From contig JBBSGP010000010.1 of NCBI GenBank assembly GCA_038253885.1, positions 25,715 through 89,714 on the forward strand: a DNA stretch of 64,000 nucleotides, written 5' to 3'. Made by a program: the position numbers and the translations under genes. Numbering within the stretch: position 1 is the stretch's first letter; each line of letters opens with the position of its first letter. This stretch comes from JALZAQ01 sp038253885. Its GTDB lineage: Bacteria; Gemmatimonadota; Gemmatimonadetes; Gemmatimonadales; Gemmatimonadaceae. Positions 26,229 to 35,641 of the stretch are shown piece by piece. A model generated the notes under the pieces. It was not told the origin of the DNA, made no database searches, and worked only from the letters and a program-made list of their open reading frames with translations.

Positions 26229-27127
26229 GACTCACGGAGTTCCTCTCGGCGGAGCGCATCCTGTTGCCGTTGGTCCGCGGAGATGGGACGCCGCTCACCT
26301 CGTTGAGCGACGCCACGGCAGCGCTGATCGATCGGCTGGTTGCCGGCGGGGTCGTCAAGGACGCCGACAAGCTGCGCCGTCGGTCCGACGAAGGGCGCGG
26401 GGAAGACATCGTCGCATTCACGGATCGAGTCTTCCTGGCGCACTTCCGGACCGACGCGGTGAAAGACCTGGCGGTGGCCATGGGTGTCGCGCCGTCGCCG
26501 GTTGGTCGGGAGCAGGGTGAAGGGGAGCCGCAACGCGCGCGGATCGTGATGCTGCTGCTCGCTCCGCCGCGCCTGGCTGCCCGCTACCTCCAGGTCCTCG
26601 GTGCCTTCGCGCGCCTGCTCTCCGATGAGGCGGTGGTCGTCCAGATCCTCGCTGCGACGACGGTCGCCTCGCTGCTCTCGGTGCCCGCACTGGCTCGCTA
26701 CGAGCTGCCGGAGGAGCTCTCGGTGCGCGACCTGATGACGGAGAATCCGCGCACCGCGACACCGGATACCCCGCTGCGCGATGCCGCTCGGCTGATGGCC
26801 CGATCGGTGATCAACGCCATGCCGGTGGTGGACGGCGGAGGGCTTCTGCTTGGTCTCCTGAGCGAGCGCGAGCTGATGCGGCACCTCGTCACGAGCTATC
26901 TCCAGAGCGGCGCTCCGCAGCGACCGACGGCCGGCGCCAACATGCGCCGCAGCGTTCGCGACGTGATGACACGCCAGGTTCTGGCGGTCTCGCCCGAGCA
27001 ACCTCTGGCCGAAGTGGCCTCGCTCATGACCAACAAGGACGTCGACGGGGTGCCCGTGGTGCGGGAGGGCCGGCTGGTGGGCTTTCTCACTCGCGGGGAC
27101 ATCGTACGCAAACTCATCGGACCCTGA
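26225..27127 (+). CDS. PTS EIIA(Ntr)-like domain fused to a CBS pair
   Basis: A 300-residue two-module protein. Residues ~1-145 resemble the PtsN/EIIA type-2 fold: LLPLVRGDGTPLTSL at the start, a histidine at H73 (FLAHFRTD) where EIIA proteins carry the phosphorylated histidine, and IVMLLLAPPRLAARYLQVL matching the later EIIA strand-helix. Residues ~165-300 are two CBS motifs (VRDLMTENPRTATPDTPL; VRDVMTRQVLAVSPEQPL). I infer a regulator that senses a phosphate relay and adenine nucleotides. It is translationally coupled to sucD, hinting at control of central metabolism. No HPr or EI genes are nearby. Confidence 0.7.
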   Translation: MRLTEFLSAERILLPLVRGDGTPLTSLSDATAALIDRLVAGGVVKDADKLRRRSDEGRGEDIVAFTDRVFLAHFRTDAVKDLAVAMGVAPSPVGREQGEGEPQRARIVMLLLAPPRLAARYLQVLGAFARLLSDEAVVVQILAATTVASLLSVPALARYELPEELSVRDLMTENPRTATPDTPLRDAARLMARSVINAMPVVDGGGLLLGLLSERELMRHLVTSYLQSGAPQRPTAGANMRRSVRDVMTRQVLAVSPEQPLAEVASLMTNKDVDGVPVVREGRLVGFLTRGDIVRKLIGP

Positions 27128-27128
27128 C

Positions 27129-27557
27129 ATGCCTATCACCAACGGACGTCGCACGCTCGCCATCATCAAGCCCGATGCCTTCGCCACCGGCAAGGCAGGG
27201 CAGATCCTGGCGCACCTCGAGAAGGACGGGTTTGCTCTCCGCGCCGCGCGCGTGGTTCGGCTGGCTCCGGAGCAGGCACAGGAGTTCTACGCCGTTCACC
27301 GCGAGCGCCCCTTCTTCGGGTCGCTCACGGCATTCATGATGTCCGGGCCGTGCATGCCGCTCGTTCTGGAGCGGGACGATGCGGTTGGCGCTCTTCGCCA
27401 CACCATTGGGGCGACCGATCCTCGCGAGGCCGCCGCGGGCACGGTGAGGAAGCTGTTTGCCGAGTCCAAGGAGAGAAATGCCATCCACGCGTCAGACTCC
27501 GACGAGAACGCGGTCAGAGAGATCGGTTTTTTCTTCGCCGAGGCGGATCTCCTCTAG
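27129..27557 (+). CDS. ndk: Nucleoside diphosphate kinase
   Basis: Balances NTP and dNTP pools through a phosphohistidine. 142 residues, family length. RTLAIIKPDAF is the N-terminal signature, and the active-site histidine is H120 in the NAIHASDS motif. It starts one base after the EIIA-CBS stop. Placement behind succinyl-CoA synthetase makes sense, since NDK spreads the phosphate made there. A GC hairpin lies directly after the stop. Confidence 0.96.
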   Translation: MPITNGRRTLAIIKPDAFATGKAGQILAHLEKDGFALRAARVVRLAPEQAQEFYAVHRERPFFGSLTAFMMSGPCMPLVLERDDAVGALRHTIGATDPREAAAGTVRKLFAESKERNAIHASDSDENAVREIGFFFAEADLL

Positions 27558-27577
27558 CGCCGGCGGCTTGTCCGGCG
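27558..27577 (+). terminator. GC hairpin after ndk
   Basis: CGCCGG (27558-27563) pairs with CCGGCG (27572-27577) around an eight-base loop, immediately after the ndk stop. No T tract follows. The rest of the 103-base gap to 27661 becomes AT-richer and probably holds the promoter of the lipid operon, but no -35/-10 pair with good spacing stands out. Confidence 0.35.
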
Positions 27578-27660
27578 GTCAACACCGCTCCCCCTGCCGA
27601 GGGCCGGCGGAGCATCTTCCACCTAGCCTCGGCACCTTAATCCCTCTAAATTCAGGGGTT

Positions 27661-28176
27661 ATGCTGTCCTACGACATCCGCGAGCTCGAGGAGCACGCCG
27701 TGCACGTGGACGGGCGGCTTCGGGCGGACGATCCGGTCTGGCAGGAAGGGGATGCGCTTCCGAAGCCGTACGTTCGCGCGTCCGGCCGCCTGTCGAAAGC
27801 GGGCTCCGGTCGTTTCTACTGGACGGGACGGGTTGAGGGCGAGGCGGATACCTCCTGTCGACGCTGTCTGGTGGACGTCCGTGTGCCGGTTCAGGAAGAC
27901 GTCGGCGTGATCTTCGCTGCGGACGACGATACGGAGGTGGAAGACGATCCCGACGTGTTCCGAATCGCGGCGCGGGCGCACATGCTCGACCTCCGGCCGG
28001 CGGTACGCGAGCAATGGCTGCTCGGAGTACCGTCGTTCGCTCTCTGCCGCGAGGACTGTCAGGGACTCTGTCCGGCCTGTGGGGCCGATCGGAACGCCGG
28101 CGATTGCGCCTGCGAGCCGGCACGCACCGACGGCCGCTGGGACACGCTGCGGGCTCTCCGCCGCCCGTCCGACTAG
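27661..28176 (+). CDS. DUF177 (YceD-like) protein
   Basis: A 171-residue member of the DUF177 family, which almost always precedes rpmF and is linked in other bacteria to large-subunit rRNA accumulation. Supporting features are the early CRRC pair near residue 63 and a C-terminal metal-site-like cysteine cluster CREDCQGLCPACG followed by CAC, suggesting bound zinc. It begins the rpmF-plsX-fab cluster. The frame is open upstream, but the ATG at 27661 gives the standard N-terminus (LSYDIREL). Confidence 0.82.
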   Translation: MLSYDIRELEEHAVHVDGRLRADDPVWQEGDALPKPYVRASGRLSKAGSGRFYWTGRVEGEADTSCRRCLVDVRVPVQEDVGVIFAADDDTEVEDDPDVFRIAARAHMLDLRPAVREQWLLGVPSFALCREDCQGLCPACGADRNAGDCACEPARTDGRWDTLRALRRPSD

Positions 28177-28206
28177 CGGCTGACCTTCCATACAAACGAT
28201 ACTTTC

Positions 28207-28389
28207 ATGGCCGTTCCAAAGAGACGCACCTCGAAGCGAAAGAAGCGCGCGCGCAATACGCACAAAAAGGCGCCCGCGATCGCCATCCAGAAGTGCCCCC
28301 GGTGCCAGAGCATGAAGCGGCCGCACCATGTGTGCGCGGAATGCGGCTACTACGCCGGTGAGCAGCGGGTCGCGGCCAGGGAAGGCTAG
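28207..28389 (+). CDS. rpmF: Ribosomal protein L32
   Basis: 60-residue large-subunit ribosomal protein. AVPKRRTSKRKKRARN at the N-terminus is diagnostic, and the zinc-binding pairs CPRC (residues 30-33) and CAEC (43-46) are both intact, marking the zinc-containing form rather than the cysteine-free paralogue. Coupled with DUF177 upstream and plsX five bases downstream, a classic arrangement. Confidence 0.97.
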   Translation: MAVPKRRTSKRKKRARNTHKKAPAIAIQKCPRCQSMKRPHHVCAECGYYAGEQRVAAREG

Positions 28390-28394
28390 CCGTC

Positions 28395-29407
28395 GTGCGC
28401 ATCGCGCTGGACGCCATGGGGGGCGACCACGCGCCTCATGCCCCGATCTCGGGGGCGCTCCTCGCGCTATCCGAGCTCGGCCCAGCGCACTCCATCCAGC
28501 TCGTGGGCACGACTGAGCTCATCGCGGCACATCTCGACGAGCTGTGGCGGGGTGAGTTCGCGCCGCTCCGCGGTGAACGGGAGCGGGTGATGGTCGTCGA
28601 GGCGCCGGAGATGATCGAGATGGGCGACAAGCCTCTGGCGGCCATCCGCTCCAAGCCGCGCAGCTCCATGGTGGTCGGCCTGAAGCTGCAGTCCACGGGA
28701 GATTCGGACGCCTTCGTGTCGGCGGGAAATACCGGCGCACAGATGGCCGCCTCCACGGTCCTCCTCCGGCTGCACGCCGGTCTGTCGCGGCCGGCGATCA
28801 GTACGCTGCTTCCCACCGTGCGCGAGCCGATGGTGCTGGTGGATTCCGGCGCCAATGTCGATAGCTCGCCCGAGGAGCTGTGCCAGTTCGCGCGGCTCGG
28901 CTCCGTCTATGCGGAGGACATTCTCGGCCGAACCAACCCGTCGGTCGCCCTGCTTAACATCGGGGAAGAGGAAGAGAAGGGGAGCGCCGTCGTGAAGAAG
29001 GCATATGAGATGCTCCGACAGAGCGACCTCAACTTTCAGGGGAACATCGAGGGGCGAGACATCGTGTCGGGTGGAAGCAATCGCGGTCCGGTGGACGTGC
29101 TGGTGTGCGATGGCTTCGTCGGCAACGTCCTGCTCAAGTTCTACGAGTCGGTGGCCGCTCTGATGTCGACGCTCATGGTTCGCGAAGGGCTCGATCGCAG
29201 TCGCGTCGCCAACGCCCTTCGGGGCTTCGACTATTCCGACTACGGCGGGGCTCCTCTTCTCGGAGTGCGCGGCGTCAGCATCATCTCGCACGGTAGCTCG
29301 TCGCCGCGCGCCATCAAGAATGCCATCCTGGTGGCTCAACGGGCCGTGGAGAGCCGCATGAACGAGCACATCGGCCGCCGGCTTCAAGCGGTCGAGAGCG
29401 AGATCGC

Positions 29408-29411
<4 letters not shown>
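28395..29411 (+). CDS. plsX: Phosphate acyltransferase
   Basis: Converts acyl-ACP to acyl phosphate for phospholipid synthesis; peripheral membrane enzyme. 338 residues. MRIALDAMGGDHAP is the family start; FVSAGNTGAQMAAS, DSGANVD and VCDGFVGNVLLKFYES are further PlsX blocks. GTG start five bases after rpmF. The stop overlaps fabH by four bases. Confidence 0.96.
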
Positions 29412-30397
<986 letters not shown>

Positions 30398-31336
30398 GTG
30401 GACGTGGTTCTGCTCTTCCCCGGACAGGGGTCGCAGAAACCGGGGATGGGGAAGGACCTCGCGACCGCGTTTCCGGAGGCACGGGCCGTATTCGAGCAGG
30501 CCGATGACGCGCTCGGTCGCCCGCTCAGCGCGCTCTGCTTCGGGGGTCCGGAGGAGGAGCTCACCTCGACGGAAAATGCGCAGCCGGCGCTGCTGGCCCA
30601 TGGCGCGGCGGCGTGGGCGGTCGTGCGCACGCGGCTCGCCGCGCACGTTCGTGCGGCGGCCGGCCACTCGCTCGGGGAGTTCACGGCGTATCACGCCGCG
30701 GGAGCCCTGACGCTGCGCGACGCGCTGCGCCTCGTTCGGCGGCGCGGCGAGCTGATGCTCGAGTGCGGCCGGCGGCGACCCGGAGCGATGGCGGCGATTC
30801 TGGGTGCCAGCGAGTCCATCGTGGAAGCCGCCTGCTCTCGGGCGACGAGCGAGAGCGGAACGGTGGTTCCAGCGAACTACAATACGCCGGAGCAGCTCGT
30901 GATCTCGGGCGAGATCAATGCCGTGGAGCGCGCGATGGAGCTCTGTCGTCAAGGGGGTGCGAAGCGGGCCCTCCGTCTGAACGTCAGCGGTGCCTTCCAC
31001 TCTCCGCTCATGGAGGTTGCCTCGGTCGGACTGCGCGAAGCGCTGGATGCGACGCCGATGGGCCCGGCCGCTTTTCCTGTGTATTCCAACGTCACCTCCC
31101 TCCCGGCGCGCGACGTGGCTGACACCAGGAGGCTGCTGCACCGCCAGCTCACATCTCCGGTTAGATGGACCGACGAAGTGCGACAGCTGGTGGAGGCGCG
31201 ACCGGATGCTCTGTTCGTCGAGGTCGGCCCGGGCGCGGTATTGTCGAACCTGGTCCGGCGCATCGCTCCTTCGGTGACGACCACGACCTGCGGGACGCCC
31301 TCCGACGTGGAAACACTGTTGCGACGGGTGGCCTGA
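30398..31336 (+). CDS. fabD: Malonyl-CoA:ACP transacylase
   Basis: Loads malonate onto ACP. 312 residues. The oxyanion sequence LFPGQGSQ is at the N-terminus, the nucleophile is S91 in GHSLGE, and the histidine partner is in SGAFHSPLM. GTG start at 30398 immediately after fabH; the one-base TGATG junction leads into fabG. Confidence 0.96.
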   Translation: MDVVLLFPGQGSQKPGMGKDLATAFPEARAVFEQADDALGRPLSALCFGGPEEELTSTENAQPALLAHGAAAWAVVRTRLAAHVRAAAGHSLGEFTAYHAAGALTLRDALRLVRRRGELMLECGRRRPGAMAAILGASESIVEAACSRATSESGTVVPANYNTPEQLVISGEINAVERAMELCRQGGAKRALRLNVSGAFHSPLMEVASVGLREALDATPMGPAAFPVYSNVTSLPARDVADTRRLLHRQLTSPVRWTDEVRQLVEARPDALFVEVGPGAVLSNLVRRIAPSVTTTTCGTPSDVETLLRRVA

Positions 31337-32073
31337 TGCAGATCGACCTGTCTCGGCGCACTGCGCTCGTCACCGGCAGCACGCGTGGGATCGGACGCGA
31401 GATCGCGGCCACCCTGGCGGGGTGCGGGGCGCGCGTCGCCGTCGTCGGTCGCGACAAGGCTGCGGCCGTCGCCGTGGCGGCGACGATCGGCCCGAGCGCC
31501 GAGGGGCATGCGGCGGACGTGGCCGATACCGCCCAGATCGGCACCCTGATCGCGGACGTGGAGCGGAGCTTCGGCGGCATCGACATCCTCGTCAACAACG
31601 CCGGTATCACGCGCGACAACCTGCTGATGCGTCTCAAGGACGAGGATTGGGATGCCGTGCTCGACGCCAACCTGCGTGGAGCATTCGCGACCATCCGCGC
31701 CGCGTCGCGCGGCATGATGAAGCGACGATTCGGCCGCATCATCAACATCTCCAGCGTCGTCGGCATGATCGGCAACAAGGGTCAGGCCAACTATGCCGCG
31801 AGCAAGGCCGGCCTCATCGCGCTGACCAAGTCCGTGGCCAAGGAGCTGGGGTCGCGCAACATCCTGGCGAACGCCGTCGCCCCTGGCTTCATCGACACGG
31901 ACATGACCTCGGCGCTGACACCCGAGGCACGGGCGGCGCTCGTCGGTCAGATCGCCCTCGAGCGACTGGGCACACCAGCCGACATCGCGGGAATTGTCGC
32001 GTTTCTCGCTTCCGATCACGCCGCCTACATCACGGGCCAGGTTTTCGTGGTGGACGGCGGCATGGTGATGTAA
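31336..32073 (+). CDS. fabG: 3-oxoacyl-ACP reductase
   Basis: NADPH-dependent short-chain dehydrogenase for the first reduction of each elongation round. 245 residues. The cofactor loop is TGSTRGIG near residue 15, followed by NNAGITRDNLLMR; the catalytic Ser-Tyr-Lys are in NISSVVG and YAASKAG. The ending HAAYITGQVFVVDGGMVM is typical of FabG. The start is the ATG overlapping the fabD stop; in-frame sequence upstream belongs to fabD. Confidence 0.95.
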   Translation: MQIDLSRRTALVTGSTRGIGREIAATLAGCGARVAVVGRDKAAAVAVAATIGPSAEGHAADVADTAQIGTLIADVERSFGGIDILVNNAGITRDNLLMRLKDEDWDAVLDANLRGAFATIRAASRGMMKRRFGRIINISSVVGMIGNKGQANYAASKAGLIALTKSVAKELGSRNILANAVAPGFIDTDMTSALTPEARAALVGQIALERLGTPADIAGIVAFLASDHAAYITGQVFVVDGGMVM

Positions 32074-32117
32074 CTTTCACGAAGCCAGTTCACCCATACA
32101 CAGAGAGGACGGGATTC

Positions 32118-32363
32118 ATGGGCGCGGAAATGGAAGACAAGGTGAAGGAGATCATCGCCAAGGAGCTCGGCGTCGAGCGCGAGAAGTTGACAGATGACGC
32201 CAGCTTCATGGAGGATCTGGGTGCGGACAGTCTGGATACCGTCGAGCTGGTGATGGAGTTCGAGAAGGAGTTCAACATCGACATCCCGGACGAGGATGCG
32301 GAGAAACTGCGGACCGTCGGAGACGCGCTCACCTACCTGCGCTCGAAGGTCGGCGGGGCGTGA
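32118..32363 (+). CDS. acpP: Acyl carrier protein
   Basis: 81-residue acidic carrier of fatty acyl chains. The phosphopantetheine serine is S38 in LGADSLDTVELVM. An AGAGGAC ribosome-binding stretch precedes the ATG at 32118; a second in-frame ATG four codons in (32130) is possible. A 44-base gap after fabG and this own ribosome-binding site fit the high expression ACP needs. The stop overlaps fabF by four bases. Confidence 0.97.
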   Translation: MGAEMEDKVKEIIAKELGVEREKLTDDASFMEDLGADSLDTVELVMEFEKEFNIDIPDEDAEKLRTVGDALTYLRSKVGGA

Positions 32364-33610
32364 GCTCGCGGCGAGTCGTCGTCACCGGCCTCGGGGCCAT
32401 CACGCCCGTCGGCAACGACGTGGCGACGACTTGGCACAGCTTGCTCGCGGGAAAATCGGGCTCGGCACCGATCACGAAATTCGACACCAGCAACTTCGCG
32501 GTGAAGTTCGCGGCCGAGGTGAAGGGATTTGATCCGGCTGTCTATATGGATCGGAAAGAGGCGAAGCGCGCCGATCCCTACACGCAGTACGCGGTCGCGG
32601 CGGCGGCGCAGGCGATGCAGGATGCCGGCTTCGGCAACCCCGGACAGTACCTGCCGGAGCGGACCGGCGTGATCGTTGGATCCGGAATCGGTGGTCTCAA
32701 GACGTTCGAGGAGCAGCACGACATCTACCGCCAGCGGGGACCGAAGACGATCTCCCCGTTCTTCATCCCGATGTTCATCGCCGACATCGCGGCCGGTATC
32801 ATCTCCATGCGTTTCAACGCTCGGGGACCGAACTACGCGACGGTATCCGCCTGTGCGACCAGCGCCCACGCCATCGGCGATGCCTACCGCGCGATCCAGT
32901 ACGGCGATGCCGACGTGATGATCTCGGGGGGAGCCGAGGCGACCGTCACGGCGATGGCGATCGGAGGGTTCGCGAACATGCGCGCGCTGTCAGAGCGGAA
33001 CGATTCTCCCGAGACGGCGTCCCGGCCGTTCGACGCGACGCGTGACGGCTTCGTCATGGGCGAGGGCTCGGGCATCGTGATCCTGGAGGAGCTCGAGCAC
33101 GCACGCCGCCGCGGGGCCCGGATCTACGCCGAGGTCGCGGGGTATGGCGCCACAGCGGACGCATATCATCTGACGGCGCCGGCGCCGAACGGCGAGGGTG
33201 CCCAGCGGGCGATGAAACGCGCGATGGAAGATGCCCACCTCACGCCGGAGACGGTGCAGTACGTGAACGCGCATGGAACGTCCACGCCCGCCAATGACCT
33301 GAACGAGACGCGAGCCATCCGGGCGGTCTTCGGCGCTGCTGCCAGCCGTCTCAACGTCAGCTCCACCAAATCGTCCACTGGACACATGCTGGGTGCCGCG
33401 GGCGCGGTCGAGTTCGTCATCACAACGTTGACCTTGCAATCGGGCCGAATCCCTCCGACGATCAACTACTCGACTCCCGATCCGGAGTGCGATCTGAACT
33501 ACACCCCGAACGTGGCGATCGAGCGCGAGGTCACGGCCGCGCTCAGCAACAGCTTCGGCTTCGGAGGTCACAACGTGACCCTCGCCGCGAAGCGCTTCCT
33601 CTCCGAGTAG
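32360..33610 (+). CDS. fabF: Beta-ketoacyl-ACP synthase II
   Basis: Elongating condensing enzyme, 416 residues. Cys-His-His triad: cysteine in SACATSAHAIGD, first histidine in NAHGTSTPAND, second in KSSTGHMLGAAG. RRVVVTGLGAITPVGN is the standard start after the GTG that overlaps acpP. FGFGGHN near the end contains the gating phenylalanine region. Last of the fatty-acid genes; mqnE starts four bases later. Confidence 0.96.
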   Translation: MSSRRVVVTGLGAITPVGNDVATTWHSLLAGKSGSAPITKFDTSNFAVKFAAEVKGFDPAVYMDRKEAKRADPYTQYAVAAAAQAMQDAGFGNPGQYLPERTGVIVGSGIGGLKTFEEQHDIYRQRGPKTISPFFIPMFIADIAAGIISMRFNARGPNYATVSACATSAHAIGDAYRAIQYGDADVMISGGAEATVTAMAIGGFANMRALSERNDSPETASRPFDATRDGFVMGEGSGIVILEELEHARRRGARIYAEVAGYGATADAYHLTAPAPNGEGAQRAMKRAMEDAHLTPETVQYVNAHGTSTPANDLNETRAIRAVFGAAASRLNVSSTKSSTGHMLGAAGAVEFVITTLTLQSGRIPPTINYSTPDPECDLNYTPNVAIEREVTAALSNSFGFGGHNVTLAAKRFLSE

Positions 33611-33614
33611 CCCG

Positions 33615-34778
33615 ATGCCGCACGCCGCCGCCGTCGACCTCGACCGCCTGTCCGATCCGACGCTTCTCCCGATCGGAGAGAAGCTGCGCGCCGGCGAGCG
33701 GCTGACATCCAGCGAGGGGGCACGCCTCTTCCGCACCGCCGACCTCCTGGGACTCGGGGTGCTGGCCGACGCCGCGAACCGGGCCCGCCACGGCAACCGA
33801 GTCTTCTTCGCCGCCAACCAGCACATCAATCCGACCAACGTCTGCATCCTTCGCAAGAGCTGTGTCTTCTGCTCATACGCCCGACTTCCCAAGGAGGAGG
33901 GCGCCTATCGTTACACAATGGAGCAGGCGTTCAGCGAGGCGGCAGCCAATCCCTACGTCCGGGAGTTTCACATCGTCGGCGGTCTCGACATGCAGGCCGG
34001 CCTCGACTACTACGCCGAGATGTTCCGTGGGCTCAAGGAGCGCCATCCGGACGTGCACATCAAGGCGCTGACCGCCGTCGAGATCGCACACATCGCGCGG
34101 ATCGAGAAGATGTCGGTGGCGGCCGTGCTGATCGCGCTGCGGGACGCGGGGCTCGATACCCTTCCGGGCGGCGGCGCCGAGGTTTTCGGCCGCGGCGTCC
34201 GGGCGACGATCGCCGAGAAGAAGCTCTCCGCCGCCGAATGGATCGACGTGCATCGCGTTGCACACGGCCTTGGCATCCGGTCCAACTGCACGATGCTCTA
34301 TGGACATGTCGAGACGATCGAGGATCGCATGGATCACCTGCAGATGCTTCGCGATCTGCAGGACGAGACCGGCGGATTCCTCACCTACATCCCGCTCGCG
34401 TACCATCCGGACAACAACGAGCTCGGCGTGGCCCTCGGGCGAACGGGCACAGCGACCACCGGCTATGACGATCTGCGCAACCTCGCCGTCGGACGGCTCT
34501 TCCTCGACAACTTTGACCACATCAAGACCCACTGGATCATGGTCACACCCATGCTCTCCCAGATCGCGTTGCACTTCGGCGTGAATGACATCGAAGGCAC
34601 GGTCGTGCGCGAGAAGATCTACCACGAGGCCGGCGCCCACACGGCCCAGGCGATGACGCTCGACGAGATCCTCCGGCTCATCCGCGGTGCCGGGAAGGAG
34701 CCGGTCGAGCGCGATTCGCTGTACCGGGTGCTGCGCACCTTCAGCGGCGCATCGGGATCCAACGCCGAGGCCGCCTGA
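33615..34778 (+). CDS. mqnE: Aminofutalosine synthase (radical SAM)
   Basis: Second step of the futalosine menaquinone route: adds a SAM-derived adenosyl radical to the MqnA product. 387 residues, TIM-barrel radical SAM protein. The cluster region INPTNVCILRKSCVFCSYAR has cysteines C77, C83 and C86, i.e. spacing C-x5-C-x2-C rather than the commoner C-x3-C-x2-C. MqnE-type blocks follow: EFHIVGGLDMQAGLDYY, LPGGGAEVF, and THWIMVTP. Order mqnE-mqnA-mqnC confirms the pathway. Confidence 0.93.
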   Translation: MPHAAAVDLDRLSDPTLLPIGEKLRAGERLTSSEGARLFRTADLLGLGVLADAANRARHGNRVFFAANQHINPTNVCILRKSCVFCSYARLPKEEGAYRYTMEQAFSEAAANPYVREFHIVGGLDMQAGLDYYAEMFRGLKERHPDVHIKALTAVEIAHIARIEKMSVAAVLIALRDAGLDTLPGGGAEVFGRGVRATIAEKKLSAAEWIDVHRVAHGLGIRSNCTMLYGHVETIEDRMDHLQMLRDLQDETGGFLTYIPLAYHPDNNELGVALGRTGTATTGYDDLRNLAVGRLFLDNFDHIKTHWIMVTPMLSQIALHFGVNDIEGTVVREKIYHEAGAHTAQAMTLDEILRLIRGAGKEPVERDSLYRVLRTFSGASGSNAEAA

Positions 34779-35636
34779 GTGCGCGTCGGTCGCATTACGT
34801 ACATCAACACCTATCCGGTGTATGGTGCGATCGACCGCGGCATCGTTCCCCTGCGCGGGACTCTCGTCGATGGCATACCGAGCCAGCTCAATCGCATGAT
34901 GGCCGGCGGGCAGCTCGACGTGAGCGTGGTCTCCGCGGTGGAGTACGCGCGGCAGTCGGACCGCTACCTGTTACTCCCGGATCTCGGGATCACATCCGAC
35001 GGTCCGGTGCGGAGCGTCATGCTGTTTTCCAAGCGCCCGGCTGAGGAGCTCGGGAAGCGCCGAGTGCTGTTGACCCGGAGCTCGATGACGAGCGTCGCGC
35101 TGCTCGGACTGCTGTTCGAGCACGTCTGGAAAGCATCGCCGCAGTTCGCCGCCGGCGATGCCGAGCTCGCCGATGTACGCCGCTTCGCCGACGAGGAGCA
35201 CGAGGCACGACTGGTGATCGGGGACGCGGCGTTGCATCTCGCCGCCCGGGTACACACCAGCTCCGCCGCGGAAGAGGGCCCTGTTCCCAGCTATCCCTAC
35301 GTCTACGATCTCGGCGAGGAGTGGAAGCGCTGGACCGGTCTCCCGTTCGTCTTCGCGGTCTGGATCGCTCAGCGCGCCACGCCGGTGGTGGAGGCGCTCG
35401 AGGTTCATGCCCGCCTCATCCAGTCGCGCGATTGGGGTGTCACCCACATCGATGAGCTGGCGGCCCAGGCCGCGCGCGCCACCGGAGTCGCCCGATCCGT
35501 CTGCGCCAACTATTTTTCGGGACTGGATTATCGCTTGTCTCTGTCCCATCTCGCGGGGCTCACCACCTTCTTCGCGCGACTGGCGGAGAGCGGCCAGCTC
35601 CCGAACTGCTCGCTCGCCTTTCTCCCGGCAGCCTGA
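34779..35636 (+). CDS. mqnA: Chorismate dehydratase
   Basis: First enzyme of the futalosine pathway: dehydrates chorismate to 3-enolpyruvylbenzoate. 285 residues with a periplasmic-binding-protein-like fold. RVGRITYINTYPVY at the N-terminus and LDVSVVSAVEYAR match the family; GDAALH and TGLPFVFAVW are later conserved stretches. GTG start at the base following the mqnE stop. Confidence 0.92.
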   Translation: MRVGRITYINTYPVYGAIDRGIVPLRGTLVDGIPSQLNRMMAGGQLDVSVVSAVEYARQSDRYLLLPDLGITSDGPVRSVMLFSKRPAEELGKRRVLLTRSSMTSVALLGLLFEHVWKASPQFAAGDAELADVRRFADEEHEARLVIGDAALHLAARVHTSSAAEEGPVPSYPYVYDLGEEWKRWTGLPFVFAVWIAQRATPVVEALEVHARLIQSRDWGVTHIDELAAQAARATGVARSVCANYFSGLDYRLSLSHLAGLTTFFARLAESGQLPNCSLAFLPAA

Positions 35637-35641
35637 CTCCC

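Noticed and set aside
27630..27655. Promoter in the AT-richer stretch before DUF177
   Set aside because: CTTAAT and TAAATT resemble -10 boxes, but no -35 lies at a proper distance and one would leave almost no leader.
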